Below, one piece after another: positions 16,061 through 22,328 of a stretch of 33,607 bases of DNA. Each line of letters begins with the position of its first letter. Positions within the stretch are counted from its first letter, which is position 1. The stretch spans positions 1 to 33,607 of the forward strand of contig JAFAGQ010000331.1 of assembly GCA_023422555.1 (NCBI GenBank). Reading direction: 5' to 3'. Under the pieces are notes generated by a model that saw only the letters and a list, made by a program, of their open reading frames with translations, was not told the origin of the DNA and ran no database searches. The position numbers and the translations under genes were made by a program. Source of the DNA: Pseudomonadota bacterium. GTDB lineage: Bacteria; Pseudomonadota; Gammaproteobacteria; Burkholderiales; Burkholderiaceae_B.

Positions 16061-16771
16061 TCATGATTTGGTGTTCTCTCTCACAGCTTGCAGAACCAAA
16101 TGAGCGACTTGTTCGGATGACATGGGGTTTTGTCCCGTAACCAGATTACCGTCGCGTACCGCGAATGGCTGGAAGTCGCTGCCGCGTTCGTACTTTGCAC
16201 CTAATTCGCGTATGCGGGTTTCTAACAAGAAGGGCACAATCGTAGTGAGTCCGGCGGCTTCTTCTTCGCTATTGGTAAAGGCGCTGACGTGACGGCCGGC
16301 GACCAACGGCTCGCCGTTGGTATCCTTGGCGTTCACCAACCCTGCTGGTCCGTGGCAGACTGCCGCGACGACCTTGCCGCTCGCCCAGGCTGCAGACATT
16401 AAATCTGCCAATCTGTCGCTTGTGGCCAGGTCCCACATTGTGCCGTGTCCACCGGGCAGGAACACCGCAGAGTAGCTGGATGGATTGACGTCGTCTATTT
16501 TCCGCGAATCTTCGATCAGGGCCATTGCCGCAGCGTCCTTGAGAAAGCGTTCTACGCTCGCAGGGTTCTTGCCCTCGGGCTCGATAGAATGCGGATCGAA
16601 TGGAATCTTACCGCCTTTGATCGAGGCAATATCCACCTGTGCGCCTGCATCGATGAAGGCGTAGTACGGTGTACTCAGTTCCTCGAACCACACGCCAGTC
16701 GGACGAGAATCGTCTCCCATTGTGGATTGCGAAGTAAGTATCAGAAGAATTTTGATGGGGGTACTAGTCAT
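16061..16771 (-). CDS. DJ-1/PfpI family type 1 glutamine amidotransferase-like protein (Hsp31-like)
   Basis: The 236-residue protein has the DJ-1/PfpI nucleophile elbow VVAAVCHGPAG, with C139 followed by H140, and the upstream E30 of the TGVWFEEL segment that normally contacts the cysteine. The length and N-terminal T-G-V-W-F-E-E-L-S-T-P-Y-Y-A-F motif match the Hsp31/glyoxalase III-like branch, which includes methylglyoxal- and glyoxal-handling proteins. It has a good AAGGA site, starts 60 bases after the SRPBCC stop and precedes the OYE gene, so all three may be one transcript. A carbonyl-stress role is inferred from the family and neighbours. Confidence 0.9.
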   Translation of the reverse strand: MTSTPIKILLILTSQSTMGDDSRPTGVWFEELSTPYYAFIDAGAQVDIASIKGGKIPFDPHSIEPEGKNPASVERFLKDAAAMALIEDSRKIDDVNPSSYSAVFLPGGHGTMWDLATSDRLADLMSAAWASGKVVAAVCHGPAGLVNAKDTNGEPLVAGRHVSAFTNSEEEAAGLTTIVPFLLETRIRELGAKYERGSDFQPFAVRDGNLVTGQNPMSSEQVAHLVLQAVRENTKS

Positions 16772-16831
16772 AGGTATTCCTTTCAGTTCATTGGAATATC
16801 GCCGTTCAACCTTGAAGGGATGGCGACACCA

Positions 16832-17350
16832 TTACGCGTGTTTATTCCGACGTGCCGCCGCAATCAGACCATCCAGCCAATCCTGGTGGCCATTGATCAT
16901 TGGATTGGGCCTGGTGTTGTGCAGTTCTTCAGCGGGCTTACCTTTTTGTGTTTCCTGCGTAAGAATGCGCACCCGCTCTCCGTCAAGGTCCTCGACCAGC
17001 CAGGCGTGATGAACATCCAGTCGCGTATCTGTACCTTCGTCACTGGCCCAGCCGTGCCATGCAATGCGTCCAGGGTGCCCAGTCGCGGGCACCTGGTATT
17101 CATTACATTGTGCTTCTATCGGGAAGCCGAAGGTTTCAAAATAGAAGCGATCTCCGTCAGCGAGCATTGGTCCCTTCCCGTTGTAGAGTCGAACGTTTGC
17201 CGAGTTGACATAGTAGGTAGGCCACAGGGATGGCGTGGCAAGTAACGGCCACACATCAGCCGCGCTCAGACCAGCAACGATTACCTCGTTAGAGGCGAAA
17301 TTTTCGGTAAAACCCGGTACATAGCCTTCGGGCCAGATAATTGCATTCAC
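16832..17350 (-). CDS. SRPBCC (START/Bet v1-like) domain protein
   Basis: The 172-residue protein matches polyketide cyclase/START-like proteins. The N-terminal IVAGLSAADVWPLLATPSLW pattern is the start of the helix-grip fold, followed by strands with YVNSANVRLYNGKGPMLADG and a C-terminal long helix (NPMINGHQDWLDGLIAAARR). It would form a hydrophobic ligand pocket; no catalytic role can be assigned. The start is GTG at 17350, supported by AGGAA at the right distance. The nearby ATG triplets are out of frame. It is the first gene of the SRPBCC-DJ-1-OYE series. Confidence 0.85.
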   Translation of the reverse strand: MNAIIWPEGYVPGFTENFASNEVIVAGLSAADVWPLLATPSLWPTYYVNSANVRLYNGKGPMLADGDRFYFETFGFPIEAQCNEYQVPATGHPGRIAWHGWASDEGTDTRLDVHHAWLVEDLDGERVRILTQETQKGKPAEELHNTRPNPMINGHQDWLDGLIAAARRNKHA

Positions 17351-17466
17351 GGCATATTCCTATCAGTAAAAGAGAGGTGCGTCACAAGCAGACAGACAGG
17401 ATCGCTTCTTGTTGCGAGTGACAATCATCTCAATGGATAGGCATAATGATGGGGATACCTGAGAAA

Positions 17467-17535
17467 TAAGTCCAATCCTGTAATTTTATTATTGTTATCA
17501 TAAAAACTGATATCAGGACTAATTAGTTCAATCCT
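17467..17535. promoter_or_regulatory. Direct repeats between the LysR and SRPBCC genes
   Basis: TAAGTCCAATCCT (17467-17479) and TTAGTTCAATCCT (17523-17535) match at 11 of 13 positions, 56 bases apart, in the AT-rich gap upstream of the SRPBCC start. They may be binding sites for the adjacent LysR protein. Confidence 0.4.
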
Positions 17536-17565
17536 TGCATAGCGGGCATCCGCTACGCTTCCTGT

Positions 17566-18471
17566 CTACTTTCTGTCGGCACAAGAAGCGAACAGTAACT
17601 CGCGTAGCCAACGCTGGGCAGGATCGTAATGGGTGCGCGCATGCCAGGCGGCGATCTTGGTAAACCCGGGGATATCAACTGGCGGAGGAGTCACGATCAG
17701 TCCGTCAACGTCTTCGACCAGGCGACTTGGCAGAATTGCCACCATGTTGCTGGCGCGCAGAATCTCAGGCAGGATCAGGAAACTTTTGACCGATAGGGTT
17801 ACATCCCGCTCTTTTCCCATCTGTTCCAGCACATCGTCGGTGACGCCATGAAAACTTCCACCATCGTAGGACACAAGTGCATGGTCCAGTGCGCAGAACT
17901 GATCGAGCGAAAGTTTGCGTTTTGCTGCTGCCGGATGCCCCTGGCGAAGTGCGCACACATAGCGCTCCCTGAATAGCTCGCGGGCATGCAGGTCCGGCGG
18001 GGTAATCTCGGGTGTCATGAGCGCCAGGTCGATCTGACCCCGTTCGAGCTGGGTCTGAACCTGACTGTTTTCGACGGGAATCAGACAAACCCGGATATGC
18101 TGAGCCTGTCGTTTGAGCGCCGATAGGAAAGGAACGGCAATCGCGCGTAGTGCGTAGTCCGTCGCGGCGATGGTGAAGGTCAGATCTGCGGTCGCCGGAT
18201 CGAACTGTGGAGGCTGCAGAAGTGCGTTGATTTCGTCCAAAACCTGTTTGACGGGCACAGCAAGATCCAATGCGCGTTGCGTTGGTACAATGCCGCGGTG
18301 TACCCGAGCAAAAAGTGGATCATTGAAACTTTCGCGCAGCCGTGTCAGCATACCACTCATGGCCGGCTGCGTCATACCCAGGCGAGCTGCTGCCCGCGTC
18401 ACGTTGCGCTCATCCAGCAAAGCATCGAGCGCCTTGAGCAAGTTGAGATCCATGCTTTTGAGATTTTTCAT
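17566..18471 (-). CDS. LysR-family transcriptional regulator (NodD/LinR-like)
   Basis: The 301-residue protein starts MKNLKSMDLNLLKALDALLD, then ERNVTRAAARLGMTQPAMSG and MLTRLRESFNDPLF, the typical opening of the NodD/NahR/LinR branch, whose members often respond to aromatic compounds. The effector domain begins near PATADLTFTIAATDYALRAI. Translation may begin at M1 or at M7, because both have weak ribosome binding sites. The gene is on the same strand as, and 215 bases upstream of, the SRPBCC-DJ-1-OYE series, which it probably controls. Confidence 0.92.
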   Translation of the reverse strand: MKNLKSMDLNLLKALDALLDERNVTRAAARLGMTQPAMSGMLTRLRESFNDPLFARVHRGIVPTQRALDLAVPVKQVLDEINALLQPPQFDPATADLTFTIAATDYALRAIAVPFLSALKRQAQHIRVCLIPVENSQVQTQLERGQIDLALMTPEITPPDLHARELFRERYVCALRQGHPAAAKRKLSLDQFCALDHALVSYDGGSFHGVTDDVLEQMGKERDVTLSVKSFLILPEILRASNMVAILPSRLVEDVDGLIVTPPPVDIPGFTKIAAWHARTHYDPAQRWLRELLFASCADRK

Positions 18472-18587
18472 GCGTAAGAGTCTTAGACCATTGAATTATT
18501 ATCATACCGCTTTGTTCCGGTAAGGATTCAAGTGTATGTCATTTGTGGTTTTCAACAGCGGAGAACGCGACAAAAGCTGAGCTGCAA

Positions 18588-18776
18588 TCACTCCTGAAAA
18601 ATGTCTTCAATACTCATGCCGAATGCACGCGCTATCGCGAAGGCCAGAGGCAGGCTCGGGTCATATCGGCCATTCTCAATGGAAATGACCGTTTGTCGTG
18701 ACACCTTTAATAATTCTGCGAGATCAGCCTGGGACATTTCCTTTTCGGCTCGTAGCTGCTTGATGATATTTTTCAT
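18588..18776 (-). CDS. Small XRE-type helix-turn-helix regulator
   Basis: The 62-residue protein is a single Cro/C1-type domain: IIKQLRAEKEMSQADLAELL, then KVSRQTVISIENGRYDPSLP, then LAFAIARAFGMSIEDIFQE. This is the compact YozG-like type that usually accompanies a small membrane protein gene. Its ATG overlaps the stop of that membrane gene by four bases (ATGA, 18773-18776), which indicates translational coupling. Two related palindromes in the upstream promoter are its likely binding sites, giving autorepression. Confidence 0.92.
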   Translation of the reverse strand: MKNIIKQLRAEKEMSQADLAELLKVSRQTVISIENGRYDPSLPLAFAIARAFGMSIEDIFQE

Positions 18777-19144
18777 GAGTAGCGTTTTTTACTGAACCAG
18801 AGCGCAATGATCCAGAATGCCCCCATGATTGGCCAAACCATAAAATACGATAATCTTGGAAAGCCGACGGTTTCAAGAAAGCCGTAGCTGAATGTGGTGA
18901 CTGCCGTCAGCCCGAATGCCCAGCTCAAAGCTTCAAACTGTATCTTTCGCTGCAACTCGTCCATGACTCGCAATTGGCGGATCACAACCCAAAGAATACC
19001 GACGGCCGGAATCATAGGCAAGAGAGCAATCGGCGCACGAAAAGGTGAATCCCCGTCCATGGATTTCAGCAAAAACATCGACACCAAAAGCAGCGCCACG
19101 TAACTGACCATGGCTATGCCAAATTCGATAAAGTACTTTTTCAT
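18773..19144 (-). CDS. Four-helix integral membrane protein, partner of the XRE regulator
   Basis: The 123-residue protein has four hydrophobic segments at about residues 7-27, 38-58, 72-92 and 98-115. A charged cytoplasmic-type loop (IRQLRVMDELQRKIQFEALS) joins helices 2 and 3. I recognise the general type, small membrane proteins encoded directly before an XRE repressor, but not a defined function. It is neither a transporter of known class nor an enzyme by visible motif. The gene starts 20 bases downstream of a palindromic operator pair and ends overlapping the regulator's start codon. It could sense a membrane state and modulate the regulator; that is speculation. Confidence 0.82.
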   Translation of the reverse strand: MKKYFIEFGIAMVSYVALLLVSMFLLKSMDGDSPFRAPIALLPMIPAVGILWVVIRQLRVMDELQRKIQFEALSWAFGLTAVTTFSYGFLETVGFPRLSYFMVWPIMGAFWIIALWFSKKRYS

Positions 19145-19163
19145 AAGTGAGCCGCCGCAATCA

Positions 19164-19222
19164 ATGTAAAGGAAGCTTTACTATATCATTGCTTCGAAGG
19201 TGATGTAAAGTTTGTTTTACAT
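19164..19222 (-). promoter_or_regulatory. Promoter with paired operators for the membrane protein-XRE operon
   Basis: Two related 20-mers, ATGTAAAGGAAGCTTTACTA (19164-19183) and ATGTAAAGTTTGTTTTACAT (19203-19222), match at 14 of 20 positions with centres 39 bases apart. The first contains GTAAAG-N4-CTTTAC and the second ATGTAAA-N6-TTTACAT, both inverted repeats. On the minus strand the -35 TTTACA (19204-19209) lies in the second site. The -10 TATAGT (19180-19185) overlaps the first, with an 18-base spacer. Binding at either site would block RNA polymerase, so autorepression by the XRE protein is the natural reading. Confidence 0.7.
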
Positions 19223-19563
19223 GGTTTGTTTACTTACTCTCGTGCCAGAGCACGATCGAACGCTGGGATTGATGCAGAGAAAGCCATTGCATCGGTATTC
19301 CGAATTGGATAAATTTACATGCGTCGGTCTGTATAAATATGCAGCATTGATGTATAAATTGGTGGATTTTCAATCAATGGTATTTTTCGACCAGAAGTTT
19401 GACGTTTTGATTTTTTTATTTGATCTTGAGGGGTGAAGGCACTCTATTGGATACGGCAAGACGAGTGTAACGAGAACAGCCCTCAAAATTGGAGAGGCAT
19501 GTGTTGTCGGCATTAACTAAATCGAATCTCAGTTTGCTAGGTATTGGCGAAAATTAGCTCGCA
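19223..19563. other. Gene-poor AT-rich stretch
   Basis: I see no convincing gene here. Within it, 19476-19496 (ACAGCCCTCAAAATTGGAGA and one more G) resembles 19693-19713 at 17 of 21 positions, and the two encode TALKIGE and TALEIEE in their respective frames. This suggests an old duplication or remnants of related reading frames. Confidence 0.4.
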
Positions 19564-19806
19564 ATGCTCAATGATGTCAGTGCAGCAGCTGCGCAAAGCT
19601 TTGGATATTATTCTTCGGTGCAACCGTATCTTACGTACGATCCGGAGGAGGACAGAATGTTCATGTCAATCAGGTTACCTGTGGCAATAGAGACAGCCCT
19701 TGAAATTGAAGAGAAATTTTATGAGCTGGCAGAGTAGCGGGAAGGATTTCCAATCGACAAAATCATGTTCACGGTGAGGGCTTGCGAGACGATAAATGCC
19801 GTGTGA
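19564..19806 (+). pseudogene. Decayed small reading frame, possibly a ribbon-helix-helix-like remnant
   Basis: A frame open from ATG 19564 reaches TAG at 19735-19737 (57 residues). Beyond the TAG the same frame stays open for 22 codons (REGFPIDKIMFTVRACETIN, then AV) to TGA at 19804-19806, as if one stop had interrupted an 80-residue gene. Inside it, ATG 19657 has an excellent GGAGGAGG site. From there it reads MFMSIRLPVAIETALEIEEK, then FYELAE, a short strand followed by an amphipathic helix reminiscent of CopG-type antitoxins. That resemblance is weak and there is no toxin gene beside it. It may instead be a real 57- or 26-residue peptide. Confidence 0.35.
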
Positions 19807-19877
19807 AATAGATGATTTTTACAGCATAGGAGATTTTCTAAAAGTAGCGTCTGACTCAAGTGAAATGCATGTCAATC

Positions 19878-19912
19878 AAAAACCCTCTGCAAACGATCAT
19901 CGCAGAGGGTTT
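19878..19912. terminator. Rho-independent terminator of the C45 hydrolase gene
   Basis: AAAACCCTCTGC (19878-19889) pairs perfectly with GCAGAGGGTTTT (19901-19912) over an 11-base loop. Read on the minus strand the stem ends in a run of five T's, 32 bases after the C45 stop codon. The T's on the plus side could make it bidirectional. Confidence 0.88.
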
Positions 19913-19943
19913 TATTTGGGCACTGCAATTGCGTATTGTTGCT

Positions 19944-21092
19944 TTATTGATCCGAAGTGAGCAGTACGGGATCCTCTGACAGACTATAACGGGTAAACGA
20001 TCTGTTCAACGCAGGCAGAGGCGCGGCATCCAGAATTCCCAGCGCGGGTTCCATCACGATCATAGCAACGGTGGCCGACAGATTGTCATGGCTGCCCGGA
20101 CGAGGTGGCCGGCAAACCGAATAAGGTGTACCGAAGTCGTCGAACAATGCCTGTTTAAGGTCATTAAGGTCCAGCTTTTCGCGTGCATTCAGCAATTTGC
20201 GCACTCGCCAGTCCCGATAGGAACTTTCCGGTGTACTGGCGCGTCCCGTATCCAACAGTTTGCACATCGCGACCGGACTAACCCAATGGTTGGCATGAAC
20301 GATCAGATTGTCTTCGCCGGGATAGATCGGAAATGCTTCATTTGTCGTGCACTCGAAGTCGATACCAAACCCTTGTGCCATGCCCAGCATAATATTGTTC
20401 GAGCATGATTTCGGTGTCGTTGCTACTGCCTTTAAAGCCAGCGCAAAATGTTGCTGCTCCAGGACTTTGCGTCGAATCAGTGACAACGGTGTTCCCAACT
20501 GACCAAAGTCCCTGTCTGATTCCAGATAGTTGGCGGTAATGGAAACACCCGCGCTGTTAAGACCACTACGCGCCAGACCACCGGCTTCTACATAGGTAAG
20601 GATATCAGGAGCATCTTCACTGCGGATACGTAATACGACCGCCGTATCCACACATTCGGCTCGCCAATCCCAGTTCTGCGCATGCAGTAGATTGCCGCTG
20701 ACTGATCTTTCTGGCAATACCAGCGCTCCTGTACATCCATCGTCGGGTTCCAGCTCAACAGATTTATTCTTCTCGGCGCGTGCCCTGGCCAATACTTCGG
20801 TTCGGGCATTGATCATCACGATATCTTCAAATGACACGTCAGCACCCTTCGCAATACCGCGCATCTCATCCAGATAATGTGCCGCGTACTCTTCGATGAC
20901 AGGAACGAAACTGCCGATCAATTGCGTGCGCTGAGATTCACTGAATCCAAGATCCACCAGTGTCTGACCATACAGTCTGACGCTGAGTCGAACGCGTTCC
21001 CGGGCCTGCTGTCCATACTGGACGCCGCGCTCATAAGGCGCGCCCGAAACGGAAATAAAGGGGAAGGGTTGAGGTGTTGACATAGTAGACAT
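19944..21092 (-). CDS. C45 family (acyl-CoA:6-aminopenicillanic-acid acyltransferase-like) Ntn hydrolase
   Basis: The 382-residue protein belongs to peptidase family C45. The hallmark is DDGCTGALVL, where G119-C120 is the expected autocleavage site and C120 becomes the N-terminal nucleophile, comparable to D-G-C-T in the fungal penicillin acyltransferase. HAQNWDW follows (about 136-142), as in that family. Bacterial members hydrolyse or transfer acyl groups on amides. There is no signal peptide, so it should act in the cytoplasm. A GGCGCC palindrome 89-106 bases upstream resembles two sites in the ABC transporter locus, suggesting GntR control and a role in deacylating an imported N-acyl compound. 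The start may be the first or the fourth codon, both ATG. Confidence 0.87.
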   Translation of the reverse strand: MSTMSTPQPFPFISVSGAPYERGVQYGQQARERVRLSVRLYGQTLVDLGFSESQRTQLIGSFVPVIEEYAAHYLDEMRGIAKGADVSFEDIVMINARTEVLARARAEKNKSVELEPDDGCTGALVLPERSVSGNLLHAQNWDWRAECVDTAVVLRIRSEDAPDILTYVEAGGLARSGLNSAGVSITANYLESDRDFGQLGTPLSLIRRKVLEQQHFALALKAVATTPKSCSNNIMLGMAQGFGIDFECTTNEAFPIYPGEDNLIVHANHWVSPVAMCKLLDTGRASTPESSYRDWRVRKLLNAREKLDLNDLKQALFDDFGTPYSVCRPPRPGSHDNLSATVAMIVMEPALGILDAAPLPALNRSFTRYSLSEDPVLLTSDQ

Positions 21093-21180
21093 CCGGGAAA
21101 GCGCTGCAAGGCGGCACCCATTGTCAGACGCAAGGCAGCAACGTACGAATCAAAGTGATATGGGCAGTATTATTGTAGAT

Positions 21181-21198
21181 TATTTTGGCGCCAATTTA
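21181..21198. promoter_or_regulatory. Putative GntR operator upstream of the C45 gene
   Basis: TATTTTGGCGCCAATTTA contains the 10-bp palindrome TTGGCGCCAA (21185-21194) and matches the AATATTGGCGCCAATATT sites at 23906 and 29028 at 14 of 18 positions. It is the weakest of the three copies. Confidence 0.5.
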
Positions 21199-21199
21199 T

Positions 21200-21233
21200 G
21201 CATGGGTTTACCCTAGCATGGTCAAACCCATGC
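21200..21233. other. Hairpin beside the C45 operator
   Basis: GCATGGGTTT (21200-21209) and AAACCCATGC (21224-21233) form a perfect 10-bp stem with a 14-base loop, directly next to the GGCGCC palindrome and downstream of the hemerythrin gene. It lacks a T-run on the minus strand, so an attenuator-like, operator or weak terminator role are all possible. Confidence 0.5.
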
Positions 21234-21349
21234 CGGGGCCTCATTCAGAGTCATAGCGTGCAGATTAAAGGACTCGCTCTTCTTTGCAGGAGCTTTGTCC
21301 CGGATTTTTCGCTGCAATACGCGCGCGTGAACTACGTGTGCAGGAACTT

Positions 21350-21799
21350 CTAAGCCAGGACTTTCTTCATCCGCTCAAAGTCGCGGCGATACTGTTTGGC
21401 GAGTTTTGTTTTCTGTGCATCCGTCAGAATTTTGCCGGAAGCCTGGAAGAATTTTTTCTCTTCTTCGCGCAGGTGATGATGCACCTTCTTGGATAATGCC
21501 TTGGCCTGCGCCAGCCATCCCGGAGAATTCGAAGGTTCTGACTGCAGGTCCTCCAGCATTTCTTCGATGTCGTGATGCTCAGCCAGTGCGTGGCGCGATG
21601 GGGAAAGCCCATTGTCGTCCATCAGAATGGGCGCATACAGAAAACGCTCTTCGGATGCCGCGTGTGCCTCAAGCTCGATAAACAGCTGCTTGAAAATTTC
21701 GTCTCTGCTGCCCGTACCAGGTTTGGTACGAAGCAGCCGCTTACAGAGACTGCGCTGCGTCTCATGACTTTCACGTAGTACGTCGTAAATCGTTTCCAT
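21350..21799 (-). CDS. Hemerythrin-like (HHE cation-binding) domain protein
   Basis: The 149-residue four-helix protein has a spaced set of iron ligands expected for bacterial hemerythrins: H12 (RESHETQ), H46 and E50 (LEAHAASEE), the LAEHHDIEEM segment, and the VHHHLREEEKKFF helix. The di-iron centre would bind O2 or sense oxygen or nitrosative stress in the cytoplasm. The ATG has an AAGGA site. It lies alone between the C45 gene and the tRNA, on the minus strand, and shows no obvious link to the transporter regulon. Confidence 0.9.
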   Translation of the reverse strand: METIYDVLRESHETQRSLCKRLLRTKPGTGSRDEIFKQLFIELEAHAASEERFLYAPILMDDNGLSPSRHALAEHHDIEEMLEDLQSEPSNSPGWLAQAKALSKKVHHHLREEEKKFFQASGKILTDAQKTKLAKQYRRDFERMKKVLA

Positions 21800-22034
21800 G
21801 GATAATCCTTTTTTTTGTTGTTCAATTTTTGACCGATGGTCTCGAAATCTCGTTGCAGCCAGGCAACAAGGGAAGAACGAAACTCAAGGCGAACTTTTTG
21901 AGTTAATCGCCTTGATGTTACGCAATTTTAACAAACCACGTTGCGATTCAGCAACGCAATAAACCGGCGTTCGCGCTAGTGGCGGCAAATTTGCGTTGCA
22001 CCAACATTTTTTGAGAATTTCTTCGGGAAAACAC
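21800..22034. other. Spacer between the hemerythrin gene and the tRNA promoter
   Basis: No gene is visible. The stretch contains a CGTTGC-N6-GCAACG inverted repeat (21939-21956) and a second TTGCGTTGC copy near 21990 that could pair with GCAACGCAA at 21951-21959. Confidence 0.4.
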
Positions 22035-22063
22035 TTGCAATCGATGCTATTTTCTAGCATAAT
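22035..22063 (+). promoter_or_regulatory. Promoter of the tRNA-Arg gene
   Basis: TTGCAA (22035-22040) and CATAAT (22058-22063) are separated by 17 bases, and the mature tRNA begins 21 bases after the -10. An ATGCTA-N5-TAGCAT inverted repeat (22044-22060) lies across the spacer and the -10. Confidence 0.6.
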
Positions 22064-22083
22064 TCTTTTCTTGCAGTTGCAGC

Positions 22084-22161
22084 GCGCCCGTAGCTCAGTT
22101 GGATTAGAGTACTTGGCTACGAACCAAGGGGTCGTGGGTTCAAATCCTGCCGGGCGCGCCA
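22084..22161 (+). tRNA. tRNA-Arg (anticodon ACG)
   Basis: A complete cloverleaf is visible. The acceptor arms GCGCCCG (22084-22090) and CGGGCGC (22151-22157) pair. The D-arm contains TAGCTCAGTTGGATTAGAG. The anticodon stem CTTGG/CCAAG encloses the loop CTACGAA with anticodon ACG at 22119-22121. The T-loop TTCAAAT is present, and CCA is encoded at 22159-22161. ACG is read as ICG and decodes CGU/CGC/CGA arginine codons. No integrase or second attachment-like copy of its 3' end is nearby. Confidence 0.97.
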
Positions 22162-22169
22162 CATTACTT

Positions 22170-22200
22170 AAGGTCTCCAGATGGAGGCCTTTTGTTTTTG
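22170..22200 (+). terminator. Rho-independent terminator of the tRNA gene
   Basis: AAGGTCTCC (22170-22178) pairs with GGAGGCCTT (22183-22191), with one G-T pair and a 4-base loop. It is followed by TTGTTTTTG, nine bases after the tRNA end. Confidence 0.88.
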
Positions 22201-22231
22201 TGCGATTGAATCGAATTTGCGCTATTGAAAG

Positions 22232-22295
22232 AACCCAAACGCCAGGCATGAGGGGATTTCCACTTTGATATCCCTCATGCCTGGCGTTCTTGGTT
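22232..22295. repeat. Long inverted repeat between the tRNA and the binding-protein gene
   Basis: AACGCCAGGCATGAGGG (22238-22254) and its exact complement CCCTCATGCCTGGCGTT (22272-22288) form a 17-bp perfect stem with a 17-base loop. Outer bases AACC (22232-22235) and GGTT (22292-22295) extend it imperfectly. It lies between the tRNA terminator and the convergent binding-protein stop codon (22329), 33 bases from that stop, without a T-run. It could be an mRNA-stabilising or terminating hairpin, or a REP-like repetitive unit. Confidence 0.8.
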
Positions 22296-22328
22296 GAGCT
22301 GACGGCGCTCGTCAGCCCGTTCACTGAA

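Noticed and set aside
19212..19436. 74-residue AT-rich ORF
   Set aside because: It starts at a TTG inside the XRE operator, has no ribosome binding site and shows no family-like pattern.
22084..22161. tRNA-Arg as an integration site of a mobile island
   Set aside because: There is no integrase and no repeated tRNA 3' end in the window, and the flanking genes look like ordinary chromosomal operons.
22238..22288. Long inverted repeat read as a rho-independent terminator
   Set aside because: No T-run follows the stem on either strand; kept as a repeat of unknown role.
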